NCBI GenBank assembly: GCA_934155645.1
Contig: CAKPHC010000007.1
Coordinates: 12,022 to 76,021, forward strand
Length of the DNA stretch: 64,000 bases
DNA from: an uncultured Bacilli bacterium
Lineage (GTDB): Bacteria; Bacillota_I; Bacilli_A; RF39; UBA660
Reading direction: 5' to 3'
Position 1 is the stretch's first letter. The number at the start of each line of letters is the position of its first letter. This document shows positions 48,848-56,810 of the stretch, in pieces. The translations under genes were made by a program, and so were the position numbers. Below the pieces are notes generated by a model, which saw only the letters and a program-made list of their open reading frames with translations, did no database searches and was not told the DNA's origin.

Positions 48848-48894
48848 AAAAAAATACTAACTTGCTAATTTAGTTCTTAGCTTTGTTAGTATTT
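48848..48894 (-). terminator. Terminator at the end of sigF
   Basis: Two-part stem AATACTAAC...GTTAGTATT with inner GCTAA / TTAGC, followed by seven T on the minus strand; the last sigF codons are in the stem. It should reduce read-through from sigF into spoVAC. Confidence 0.75.
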
Positions 48895-49507
48895 TAGTTT
48901 CATTTCTAGATACTTGAACTTGACTCATCCCTAGAATTTCAGATGTTTCTTGTTGACTTTTGTCATCATAATACCTAGCTTTTATTAATTTCTTTTCTTC
49001 TTCTGATAGTTTTGATATTTCTTCTCTTAAATCTAAGATGTTGTCATCATAACCTTTTTCATTGTAACTTATTGAATCATATAAAGTCATTTCTTTACCA
49101 TCATCATTTAATTCATAATCTAAGCTTTTTACATATTCACTAGCAATTGATGCTTCATTTATTTTTTCTAATGGTATTTCCAAGAAAAGTGATAATTCTT
49201 CATCCGTTGGAGTCCTCATCATTTTTTGTGCTAAAACTTCTCTTGCCTTAGTAATAGAATTGTTTAAAGAAATCAAATCTTTACTTATTTTTATTACATT
49301 ATTCTCTCTTATATATTTAAGTATTTCTCCTTTTATATACAAATATACATATGAAGATAAGTTATTACTTCCCTTACTTGCATCATAATTTTCCATAGCT
49401 TTCATGCAACCAATTCTTCCTTGTTGGCACAAATCTTCAAAATCATTACCAAAACTATACTTGTGTGCAATACTGTAAATCATTTTTTCATAATCTTGTC
49501 CGTTCAT
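48857..49507 (-). CDS. sigF: Sporulation sigma factor of the SigF/SigG group, probably SigF
   Basis: A 216-residue sigma factor. Region 2: FEDLCQQGRIGCMKAMENYD, region 4: SQQETSEILGMSQVQVSR. The SQVQVSR end is the SigF/B/G pattern, and the neighbourhood (STAS gene before, spoVA after) is that of sigF, the first forespore-specific sigma. Region 1-2 is short compared with Bacillus SigF (about 255 residues). The gene for the anti-sigma kinase SpoIIAB, normally between spoIIAA and sigF, is missing. Confidence 0.88.
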   Translation of the reverse strand: MNGQDYEKMIYSIAHKYSFGNDFEDLCQQGRIGCMKAMENYDASKGSNNLSSYVYLYIKGEILKYIRENNVIKISKDLISLNNSITKAREVLAQKMMRTPTDEELSLFLEIPLEKINEASIASEYVKSLDYELNDDGKEMTLYDSISYNEKGYDDNILDLREEISKLSEEEKKLIKARYYDDKSQQETSEILGMSQVQVSRNETKILTKLRTKLAS

Positions 49508-49516
49508 ATTATCTCC

Positions 49517-49855
49517 TTAAATATTAATTATATTAAATGCACTAATTTCTCTTTCTGATAAATATATTTTATTTAATTCTCCTTGTTTTATATTAAGCTT
49601 TAGTGGACTATAATAACCACATATTAATAATCTTCCATCTTTTCCAATTAGCATTTTATAACGCTCAACCATATTATTTAATTCATTGTTATTTATAATA
49701 GTAGTTTTTTCTAAGTTTATTAATAAATACTTAATACCAGCTTTCCTTATAGTATCATCAATTATTTTTAATTTAGATGCTGTACTTTTATTTAATTCTC
49801 CTATCAATCTTACAAATAGTATTCCTCTTTTAAATTCAAATTCTATTTTAAGCAT
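49517..49855 (-). CDS. spoIIAA: STAS-domain anti-anti-sigma factor, SpoIIAA-like without the phospho-serine
   Basis: A 112-residue STAS protein 9 bp upstream of sigF. GILFVRLIGELNKSTASKLK matches the SpoIIAA start. In Bacillus the switch segment is F-M-D-S-S-G with phospho-Ser58; here residues 53-58 read IINNNE, so Asp, both Ser and Gly are replaced. The protein cannot be controlled by SpoIIAB phosphorylation, and no spoIIAB gene is adjacent. Sigma-F control here must differ or rely on a remote system. Confidence 0.82.
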   Translation of the reverse strand: MLKIEFEFKRGILFVRLIGELNKSTASKLKIIDDTIRKAGIKYLLINLEKTTIINNNELNNMVERYKMLIGKDGRLLICGYYSPLKLNIKQGELNKIYLSEREISAFNIINI

Positions 49856-49920
49856 ATTATCTCCTCGCTATTAAATATAGTTTATATTTGTTTTATTTTA
49901 TACCAATTCGACAAAACTAT

Positions 49921-50763
49921 TTATTTTTTTCGTACGACAAAAATCGACATTAGAATTAAAAAGATTACATAAAAGGCACAAGTACTATAATAAAACCATG
50001 TTATATCACTCTTACAATAAATTATTTTTGGTAAAGTAATTGGTTCTATTTTTAAAGGAGTTTCTACTATTTTAATTGTCTCTTCAGGATAATATTCACT
50101 AATATATTTGTTTTCTGTATAATTATTTGTAATGTTATTTACTGGCTCAGTAACAATCGGTTCTTTAACATCATTTTTAGAAATATTTACAACTAAAGAT
50201 ACCTTTCTTTCTATATCAGAAGCCGATATTACTAATTCATATATATCATTTTTCTTTAAATCATATTCTCCTTTTATTTTTATTTCATCTTTCTTAAAAT
50301 TAGTGTTCATATAACTATAAATGTCAAAGTCATAATCGTTGACAATTATTACTTCTGGTATTATTAAATACTCAGCCTTTTCAATTAAAACCTTCTTAGA
50401 CATAACTGTACCTTGATAGATAAAATCTATTGAAGATTCACAATGATTCATTGTATCTAAATCATAATATAGTATTACATCTATTTCTTCTAGTGGAATA
50501 TTAGTATATAAATAACTTTTGGGGTCAACATCTTTAGAATATACAACAAATTCATCAGGAATTTCTATAAATCTTCTATACCTATATTTATATCTTAAGA
50601 AGCCAAATTCATAGTCTTTTTCTACTTCCACATCATAGCTTTCTTCTATTTCAAAGTCAGCATATTCGTATTCACTTTCATTAAAATAATAAACTTCTCC
50701 TTTTACTTCTTGCGGTATTATGAACATTAGAAAAAGAAAAGCAAATAAAAATATTTTCTTCAT
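49921..50763 (-). CDS. Surface protein with C-terminal membrane anchor, unknown function
   Basis: A 280-residue exported protein: signal peptide (1-22, ending VKGEVYY), Tyr- and Glu-rich external domain with beta-strand character, and a C-terminal membrane helix (about 257-277) followed by VVRKK. Two Cys (CESS, IYCKS) and one in the anchor region. I recognise no family. It lies between the transferase-like gene and spoIIAA on the same strand with 65-bp gaps; linkage to sporulation is possible only by position. Confidence 0.6.
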   Translation of the reverse strand: MKKIFLFAFLFLMFIIPQEVKGEVYYFNESEYEYADFEIEESYDVEVEKDYEFGFLRYKYRYRRFIEIPDEFVVYSKDVDPKSYLYTNIPLEEIDVILYYDLDTMNHCESSIDFIYQGTVMSKKVLIEKAEYLIIPEVIIVNDYDFDIYSYMNTNFKKDEIKIKGEYDLKKNDIYELVISASDIERKVSLVVNISKNDVKEPIVTEPVNNITNNYTENKYISEYYPEETIKIVETPLKIEPITLPKIIYCKSDITWFYYSTCAFYVIFLILMSIFVVRKK

Positions 50764-50846
50764 AAAATCACCTCAATAATATATAAAACATTTATGAAGT
50801 GTTTTCCTAAAAAAAAGAAAAAGATTTTTTCTTTTTCGATATAATA

Positions 50847-51146
50847 TTATTTTAAATTGCTGTAGTAAATAATTTCTTTGCCTAGCTTTTTCGCATACTC
50901 TATTTCAGAGTTTGTACTATCGCCAATATAATCATTAACATTTACTACTAAGATAGCATCTGCTAATTCTATTCTTTTTAAGTGTTCATTTTTCAAGTTA
51001 TTTAATTGTTCATCTGTTCTTTGATAGTTTTCCAACACAGGATAAATTGGTGTAAGAACACAATTTCCTTCTAACGCCATCTTTTCAGCAATTGTCATCA
51101 TTTCCTTTTGAAATTTTAAACTTCCACATAAAGTAATTATTTTCAT
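50847..51146 (-). CDS. Nucleoside 2-deoxyribosyltransferase-like protein
   Basis: A 99-residue Rossmann-like protein: CGSLKFQKEM at residues 7-16 and NVNDYIGDSTNSEIEYAKKLGK (about 70-90) match the nucleoside 2-deoxyribosyltransferase / YtoQ-like superfamily, with the Asp-Ser-x-x-x-E catalytic arrangement. Short for the enzyme (about 150), so substrate may differ. It starts 2 bp after the acetyltransferase gene. Confidence 0.7.
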   Translation of the reverse strand: MKIITLCGSLKFQKEMMTIAEKMALEGNCVLTPIYPVLENYQRTDEQLNNLKNEHLKRIELADAILVVNVNDYIGDSTNSEIEYAKKLGKEIIYYSNLK

Positions 51147-51147
51147 T

Positions 51148-51630
51148 TTATAACCTCTTTACATCAATCAACATTCGTGAGTGATACCCATCTTTTTTAT
51201 AAAATTCAACAGCATTTTTGTTATATGCGAAAACATCTAAAAAAACATATTCACAATTAATTGATTTAAAATAGTTTTCCATTTTCTTCATTAATTGTTT
51301 TCCAATTCCTTTACCTCTAGCTTCTTTAGAAATAATTAATTCTGATATTTCACCACTTTTTGGACACTTGTAATCTAAATAATCATACTCATCATAAGTT
51401 CTAACATATCCCATAATTAATCCGATTGCTTTTTCGTTTTCAACTACTAAATAACATTTACCATTATTATTTTTGACTTTTTCTAAATCTAAAACAGCCA
51501 TTTTATCTCTATATTCTGGATGAAGTCTATCTAAGCTATCTTCATCTATACTGATAATATATTCTTCTAATTCTACTAATAAATCTTTAATATCTCCTAA
51601 ATACTTATCTTCATATTCAATTATTTGCAT
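51148..51630 (-). CDS. GNAT-family N-acetyltransferase
   Basis: A 160-residue acetyltransferase using acetyl-CoA. The CoA loop is SKEARGKGIGKQLMKKM (about 103-119), followed by YVFLDVFAYNKNAVEFYKKDGY, the typical GNAT end. Acceptor unknown. First gene of a short unit with the deoxyribosyltransferase-like gene. Confidence 0.88.
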   Translation of the reverse strand: MQIIEYEDKYLGDIKDLLVELEEYIISIDEDSLDRLHPEYRDKMAVLDLEKVKNNNGKCYLVVENEKAIGLIMGYVRTYDEYDYLDYKCPKSGEISELIISKEARGKGIGKQLMKKMENYFKSINCEYVFLDVFAYNKNAVEFYKKDGYHSRMLIDVKRL

Positions 51631-51690
51631 TAATAATTACTCCTTTTAAACCAATTTCTTATTAATGTATTATATCATGGTTTTGAAAAT

Positions 51691-51724
51691 AAAAAAAACA
51701 CCTAGAATTGTTATTCTAAGTGTT
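51691..51724 (-). terminator. Intrinsic terminator after dacF
   Basis: 12-bp stem AACACTTAGAAT / ATTCTAGGTGTT (one T-G pair), loop AACA, then eight T on the minus strand. Confidence 0.9.
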
Positions 51725-51730
51725 CCTTTT

Positions 51731-52879
51731 TTAAATCATATTTCCTAGTAGTATGTCTTTTAATGTTACTAGTATTGTTTTAAAGTATCCTAGTTTTTTT
51801 ACATCTTCGTTTACAATTAAATCAACTTTTTTTATTGTTTTATTATTATCTTTAACTAATACTTTACCTATTACATCACCTTTTTTAAGAGGTAATTTTA
51901 TTTCTTCTAGTTTAACATCTAAATCATATTTTTTACTTATCTCAGATTTTTTCTTTAATACTACTATATCTTCTTTAGGTGATAAACTAACCTTATTTTT
52001 AGTACCTTTATCTATTTTTATTTCTTGAATAATATCACTTTTATTCTTTACCACATCTACTTTATATAAATTAAATCCATAATCCAGTAATTCTGAAGTC
52101 TCTTGATTCCTTACTTTTCCTGATACTTCCCCTAATACGATTGCAACTAAACGCATACCATCTCTTTTGGCAGTAACAGCCATACAATATCCAGCATTGT
52201 CAGTAAATCCTGTTTTTAAGCCATCGGCACCTTCATAGAATCTTACTAATTTATTAGTATTAACAACCCAGTATTTATTAGGAGTATCTTGTCTTATATA
52301 ATCTTCATATACTTTGGAAAATTCTAATATTTGTTCATGTTTTAATAATTCCTTAGCAATTAATCCCATATCGTATGCACTTGAATAATGATTTTCTTCA
52401 TCTAGACCAGTTGGATTAACAAAATGAGTGTTTTTTAATCCTAGTTCTTTAACTTTGTCGTTCATCTGTTTTACAAATGCATCTTCAGTTCCTGCTATTC
52501 GTTCTGCCATTGCTACTGTTGCATCATTAGCACTTGCCATAGTAATACCTTTCATTAAATCTCTTACAGTCATTTCTTCACCTGGTTGTAACCATATTTG
52601 GGAACCGCCCATACCTGCGGCATTACTACTTACTTTTATTTTTTCATCCCAAGTTAAGGTCCCTTTTTCGATGTTTTCTAGAATTATAATTTGTGCAACC
52701 ATTTTAGTCATAGAAGCAACTGATACTTTTTCATTTTTGTTTTTTTCATATAATATTTCACCAGTACTAGCTTCTATTAATAATCCATTTTTAGCATTTG
52801 GTAATAACTCTTCCGCTTTAGTACTTAATGGAAATAAAAGAATCGTCATTAATAATATAATAAATAATTTCTTTAACAT
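51731..52879 (-). CDS. dacF: D-alanyl-D-alanine carboxypeptidase (DacF-like)
   Basis: A 382-residue S11 penicillin-binding protein removing the last D-Ala from stem peptides outside the cell. Signal peptide 1-22; SMTK (active Ser and Lys, about 56-59), SAND (about 115) and DGLKTGFTD (about 219) are intact. The C-terminal beta domain and an amphipathic tail anchor it. In Bacillus dacF begins the spoIIA operon, the same neighbourhood as here with three genes inserted, which favours DacF over DacA. Confidence 0.88.
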   Translation of the reverse strand: MLKKLFIILLMTILLFPLSTKAEELLPNAKNGLLIEASTGEILYEKNKNEKVSVASMTKMVAQIIILENIEKGTLTWDEKIKVSSNAAGMGGSQIWLQPGEEMTVRDLMKGITMASANDATVAMAERIAGTEDAFVKQMNDKVKELGLKNTHFVNPTGLDEENHYSSAYDMGLIAKELLKHEQILEFSKVYEDYIRQDTPNKYWVVNTNKLVRFYEGADGLKTGFTDNAGYCMAVTAKRDGMRLVAIVLGEVSGKVRNQETSELLDYGFNLYKVDVVKNKSDIIQEIKIDKGTKNKVSLSPKEDIVVLKKKSEISKKYDLDVKLEEIKLPLKKGDVIGKVLVKDNNKTIKKVDLIVNEDVKKLGYFKTILVTLKDILLGNMI

Positions 52880-52969
52880 TATTTCACCTCTATTAAATTA
52901 TTATGTAATACATCTGACTTATATTTCTATTTTATTTTTGTCTTATTTTGTAATATAAACAGTAATCGG

Positions 52970-52997
52970 TTGACATATAATTTAGTAACCATATAAT
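52970..52997 (+). promoter_or_regulatory. Promoter of vanY-like gene
   Basis: Plus strand TTGACA (52970-52975), 16-bp spacer, TATAAT (52992-52997), 21 bp before the start codon. Confidence 0.72.
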
Positions 52998-53018
52998 TAT
53001 TTTTACGGAGGTTATCTA

Positions 53019-53876
53019 ATGACAAAGAAAATTACTATAGCAGTAGTAATAGCAGTTCTTGTAGGTAGTATCCTTATTAGTACTAAAGTTTTTTCTAAAA
53101 GTAAAAGTGGAAATTCTAAAGGTGAAGAAATAACTTTAAAAGAAAAATATAAATTACTTGGCAACATCAATAAAAAAATTAATTATTTTAATGACGATTA
53201 CATAGATAGGTATTTGGAATATAAAAAAAAGAATAAAGATTTATCGAATTTTGATATTGTTTTAAGGGTTAATATTGGTCTTGATCAGGAATTTTATACT
53301 AATTTTAAAAAAGCTTTAAATATAGATACAACCTATGTATTAGTTAACAAGTATTATAATTTAGATAGCGATTATGTTCCAAAAAATTTGGAAGTTATTG
53401 ACTCTAAATATTCAGTTCCCGGTAAAAAGTTAGTAAATGTTGCTAGAATATCATTTGAACATCTTGCTAAAAAAGCCGAAAGTGAAGGATATAGCATTAG
53501 AGCAGCATCAACATATAGAAGTTATTCTTATCAATCAAACTTATATGATAATTATGTAAAACAAGATGGTGTTAGTAATGCTGATAAGTATTCAGCAAGA
53601 CCTGGATTTTCTGAGCATCAAACAGGATTAGCAGTTGATGTTGATAATGGTAAAAGTAGTTTTAATAACTTTGAAAACACTAAAGAGTATAAATGGTTAC
53701 TTGATAACGCTTATAAATATGGTTTTATTTTAAGATACCCCAAAGGCAAAGAAGATATAACTGGTTATATGTATGAAGCATGGCATTATCGTTATGTAGG
53801 TGTTGAGATAGCAGCTTTAATTCATGAGAATAATATGACATACGAAGAATATTATTTTAAATATATTGCAAAGTAA
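53019..53876 (+). CDS. M15-family (VanY-like) D-Ala-D-Ala carboxypeptidase
   Basis: A 285-residue membrane-anchored metallopeptidase, one of the few plus-strand genes. N-terminal helix (about 5-25); the catalytic domain has STYRSYSYQ (about 164-172), SARPGFSEHQTGLAVDVD (zinc His and Asp, about 191-208) and EAWHYRYVG (Glu and second zinc His, about 249-257). It trims D-Ala from peptidoglycan, overlapping in activity with the divergently transcribed dacF. Ribosome site CGGAGG. Confidence 0.92.
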   Translation: MTKKITIAVVIAVLVGSILISTKVFSKSKSGNSKGEEITLKEKYKLLGNINKKINYFNDDYIDRYLEYKKKNKDLSNFDIVLRVNIGLDQEFYTNFKKALNIDTTYVLVNKYYNLDSDYVPKNLEVIDSKYSVPGKKLVNVARISFEHLAKKAESEGYSIRAASTYRSYSYQSNLYDNYVKQDGVSNADKYSARPGFSEHQTGLAVDVDNGKSSFNNFENTKEYKWLLDNAYKYGFILRYPKGKEDITGYMYEAWHYRYVGVEIAALIHENNMTYEEYYFKYIAK

Positions 53877-53917
53877 AAAGAAGCGATTACTAATCTATAG
53901 TAAAAGCTTCTTTTATA
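53877..53917. terminator. Bidirectional terminator between vanY-like and pdp genes
   Basis: Stem AAAAGAAGC / GCTTCTTTT with inner TTACTA / TAGTAA, with A and T runs at the two ends. It serves both convergent genes and contains the pdp stop codon. Confidence 0.82.
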
Positions 53918-55116
53918 TTAAACTCTTCTTCTTTTTTATTTACATGTAATGTACAAAGTACATCTCCTATATCTACTTTGTCCCCTACTTTTTTATGAAG
54001 AACAATTCCAACTGTGTGGTCTATTTCATCGTCTTTAGTTATTCTTCCTGCTCCTAATAGCATTGATACTTCTCCTACTATTTTAGCGTCTATTCCTGTA
54101 ATTGTTCCTTTTTTATCACTTTTAATTTTTATCATTTTATTACTAATTGTTAGCTTAGATAAATCACCATGTTGATATTCAACAAATTCAATGAATTTAT
54201 TATACGCCTTTCCTGTTTTAATAGAATCTAATACTTCTTCTTTTGCTTTTTCTAAGCTTATATCTTTACCCATACTAACCATATTGCTAGATAGTTCAAT
54301 ACACAATTCACCGAAGTCATTAGAAATATTACCTTTTAACGTATCAATAGCTTCTAGTACTTCAACACTGTTTCCTATACATCTACCTAATGGTGTATTC
54401 ATTTCTGTAATAATAACTCTTGTTTCTTTATTAAAACCTTTACCTATTTTAATCAATATCTCTTTTAATTTGTTAGCATCTTCTAAAGTATGAATTAATG
54501 CTCCAGTACCTAATTTTAAATCTATTAATATCTTATCAGCACCACTAGCTATTTTTTTACTCATTATAGACGATGCGATTAAAGGATAAGATTCAACTGT
54601 TCCAGTAACATCTCTTAAGGCATATATTTTTTTATCTAATGGTGCTAAATCCTTAGTTTGACTAGATATAACCATTCCTACTTGTTTTATTTCATTCATA
54701 AATTCATCTGTTTCAAGGGAAGTAACAAATCCTGGAATACTTTCTAATTTATCAATAGTACCACCGGTATAACCTAGTCCTCTTCCAGACATCTTGGCTA
54801 CTTTTACTCCACAACTAGCAACGATTGGTGCGATTACTAAAGTAGTTTTATCTCCTACTCCTCCGGTTGAATGCTTATCTACTTTTACTCCTTCAATATC
54901 ACTTAAATCTAATATTTCACCACTATCTATAAATATTTTTGTTAAATTAATTATTTCTTCATCTTGCATTCCATTAATACATATTGCCATTAAAAGAGCG
55001 GACATTTGATAGTTTGTGATTTCATCATTTAAGTATCCCATGAAACTGTATTCTAATTCTTCATAACTTAGAGACTTTCCAACTCTTTTTTTATTAATAA
55101 TATCAATTATATTCAT
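53890..55116 (-). CDS. pdp: Pyrimidine-nucleoside phosphorylase
   Basis: A 408-residue enzyme cleaving uridine and thymidine with phosphate for salvage. KHSTGGVGDKTTL (about 81-93) and SGRGLGYTGGTIDKLESIPG (phosphate/substrate site), DLKLGTGA and the C-terminal lipoyl-like hammerhead (VGIVLHKKVGDKVDIGDVL) are present. Slightly shorter than the usual 433. Start overlaps the preceding acyltransferase-domain gene by 4 bp. Confidence 0.92.
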   Translation of the reverse strand: MNIIDIINKKRVGKSLSYEELEYSFMGYLNDEITNYQMSALLMAICINGMQDEEIINLTKIFIDSGEILDLSDIEGVKVDKHSTGGVGDKTTLVIAPIVASCGVKVAKMSGRGLGYTGGTIDKLESIPGFVTSLETDEFMNEIKQVGMVISSQTKDLAPLDKKIYALRDVTGTVESYPLIASSIMSKKIASGADKILIDLKLGTGALIHTLEDANKLKEILIKIGKGFNKETRVIITEMNTPLGRCIGNSVEVLEAIDTLKGNISNDFGELCIELSSNMVSMGKDISLEKAKEEVLDSIKTGKAYNKFIEFVEYQHGDLSKLTISNKMIKIKSDKKGTITGIDAKIVGEVSMLLGAGRITKDDEIDHTVGIVLHKKVGDKVDIGDVLCTLHVNKKEEEFNIKEAFTID

Positions 55117-55775
55117 ACATTACCTTCTTTCTTATTAAAGTTTAATTTATTTACTTGTCTTTCTCTTGCTATAGCTAAAGCATCTTCTTCTACATCTCTA
55201 GTAATTACTGAACCTGCTCCTATTAAACAATTTTTATTTAAAACAAGTGGCGCTACTAGAACAGTATTTGCTCCAATATAACTATTGTCACATATAACAG
55301 TTTTATTTTTTACTTTATCTTTACCATTTAGATTAGCAGTTATTGTACCACCGCCAATATTAACATTATTTCCTATAGTAGCATCACCTAAATATGATAG
55401 ATGTTTTGCTTTGACATTTTCGTTTAAAGTACTATTCTTAATCTCTACAAAGTTTCCAATTACAACGTTATCCTTAATAATTGCATTTCCTCTTAATCTA
55501 GCATAAGGTCCTATATTGTTGTTATTACCTATTGTTGAGTTTTCAATATAAGAATTAATTATCACGTTATTAGTTCCTATATTACTATTTATAATGATAG
55601 ACCCCATATCAATTGTATTGTTTTCACCTATTATGGTGTTTCCTCTTATAGCTGTGTTAGGATATATTATAGTTCCTTTTTTTATTACTACTTCTTCATC
55701 AATATAAGTATTATTAATATCTATTATATTAACGCCGTTTTCTATTAGTTTTTTACAAATATCTTTATAATTCAT
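55113..55775 (-). CDS. Stand-alone GlmU-type left-handed beta-helix acetyltransferase
   Basis: A 220-residue protein built of hexapeptide repeats. It aligns with the C-terminal half of GlmU: PYARLRG, GNFVEIKNS, KAKHLSYLGDATIG, VNIGGGTITANLNG and LAIARERQVNK are the substrate and acetyl-CoA signature stretches of glucosamine-1-phosphate acetyltransferase. The uridylyltransferase half (about 230 residues with a GxGxRM-type start) is absent; the first 25 residues are unrelated. It may do only the acetylation step, with a separate pyrophosphorylase elsewhere. Translationally coupled to pdp. Confidence 0.82.
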   Translation of the reverse strand: MNYKDICKKLIENGVNIIDINNTYIDEEVVIKKGTIIYPNTAIRGNTIIGENNTIDMGSIIINSNIGTNNVIINSYIENSTIGNNNNIGPYARLRGNAIIKDNVVIGNFVEIKNSTLNENVKAKHLSYLGDATIGNNVNIGGGTITANLNGKDKVKNKTVICDNSYIGANTVLVAPLVLNKNCLIGAGSVITRDVEEDALAIARERQVNKLNFNKKEGNV

Positions 55776-55799
55776 ATTATCACCATATTAAGTATATCA

Positions 55800-55825
55800 A
55801 AAAAAAGATACCTTTAGTATCTTTT
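55800..55825 (-). terminator. Intrinsic terminator after the XRE regulator
   Basis: Stem AAAAGATAC / GTATCTTTT, loop TAAAG, then T on the minus strand. Confidence 0.88.
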
Positions 55826-56180
55826 ATCTTAATTTTTTATTTATTAATTCTATTGTTCTTTTAGGGTCGTTTATTAACTTGTTATATAAATCTTCATTAT
55901 TTGTTTTTCTTAATTCATTAATTATTGCTATTTCTTCTTTAGAAATTCCATATTTGTCATTTTCTTCTGATATAGCAAATGTGTCATTACCAACAAAATA
56001 ATCTAATCCTACATTAAATATGTTTGATAAATCTATTAATGTGTCTAGTGATGGAATTCTCGTTCCTTTTTCATAACAACAAACACTTACTTTGGTTACA
56101 TTTAGTCTTTTACCTAATTCTAGTTGTGTCATATTATTAGCTTTACGTAGATCTTTAATTCTTTGTCCAATAACAGTCAT
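55824..56180 (-). CDS. XRE-family transcriptional regulator
   Basis: A 118-residue regulator. N-terminal helix-turn-helix (residues 5-60): IKDLRKANNMTQLELGKRLNVTKVSVCCYEKG, key turn residues Gln-Leu-Glu-Leu and Ser-Val. The C-terminal part (about 75-118) is charged and helical, like dimerisation tails of SinR/Xre proteins, with no named domain. ATG 56180 follows TTGGGAGTGAT. Target genes unknown; single-gene unit. Confidence 0.85.
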   Translation of the reverse strand: MTVIGQRIKDLRKANNMTQLELGKRLNVTKVSVCCYEKGTRIPSLDTLIDLSNIFNVGLDYFVGNDTFAISEENDKYGISKEEIAIINELRKTNNEDLYNKLINDPKRTIELINKKLR

Positions 56181-56287
56181 ACCATCACTCCCAAGTACCA
56201 TCATTATAATTAATTACTACTTAAGTTTGGCCGAAGTTAACTAAATAGTAACTTTTAATAGTGTGTACTAAATTTGTTAGATGATAC

Positions 56288-56320
56288 TAAAAAGAAGCAG
56301 ATTATTCTGCCTCCTTCTTT
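56288..56320 (-). terminator. Intrinsic terminator overlapping the ssb end
   Basis: GCAGA / TCTGC and AAGAA / TTCTT stem with a small internal bulge, followed by TTTTT on the minus strand; contains the ssb stop codon. Confidence 0.7.
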
Positions 56321-56646
56321 GAACTGTTATTACTTGATAGAAATGTAGTTCTTTCTGCTATAACATCTAAGCAATATTTTTTTGTTCCATCTTCTTTTTC
56401 GATTGTTCTACTCTGAATTCTACCTTTTATACCTACTATATCACCTTTATGACAATATTTTGCAGTAGAACGCGCTACACTATCCCACATAATGCAATCA
56501 ACGAAATCTGTTTCATATTCACCGTTTATGTTTTTAAAACTTCTAGGTACTGCTAAAGTAATATAAGAATAATCCTTATTGTTATCCGACTTGTTAACTA
56601 TCGGATCTTTTGTTAATCTTCCAACTAAAACCACCTGATTTAACAT
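56302..56646 (-). CDS. ssb: Single-stranded DNA-binding protein (short)
   Basis: A 114-residue OB-fold SSB: MLNQVVLVGRLTKDPI, TDFVDCIMWDSVARSTAKYCHKGD and KYCLDVIAERTTFLSS. The acidic DDDIPF-type tip that recruits repair partners is missing (ends SSKKEAE), so this is like the accessory SsbB/YwpH form rather than the main replicative SSB. ATG 56646 comes after AAAGGAGGTAAGAGC; ATG 56664 lies before that ribosome site. Confidence 0.9.
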   Translation of the reverse strand: MLNQVVLVGRLTKDPIVNKSDNNKDYSYITLAVPRSFKNINGEYETDFVDCIMWDSVARSTAKYCHKGDIVGIKGRIQSRTIEKEDGTKKYCLDVIAERTTFLSSNNSSKKEAE

Positions 56647-56726
56647 GCTCTTACCTCCTTTCAAATGTAATGTATCATAATAGATTTAACTACTCAAATT
56701 GCTAAAATTAGGTTTTGATAAGCAAA

Positions 56727-56772
56727 TAAAAAAAGAATATTAACTTTTGCAATTACACAAAAATTGATATTC
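56727..56772 (-). terminator. Terminator of the SUF operon
   Basis: Long stem GAATAT(C)AATTTTTG / CAAAAGTT(A)ATATTC with an 8-base loop, followed by seven T on the minus strand. Confidence 0.82.
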
Positions 56773-56810
56773 CAAAATAAAATAGTAATAATGTCTTAAA
56801 ACTAATAAAT

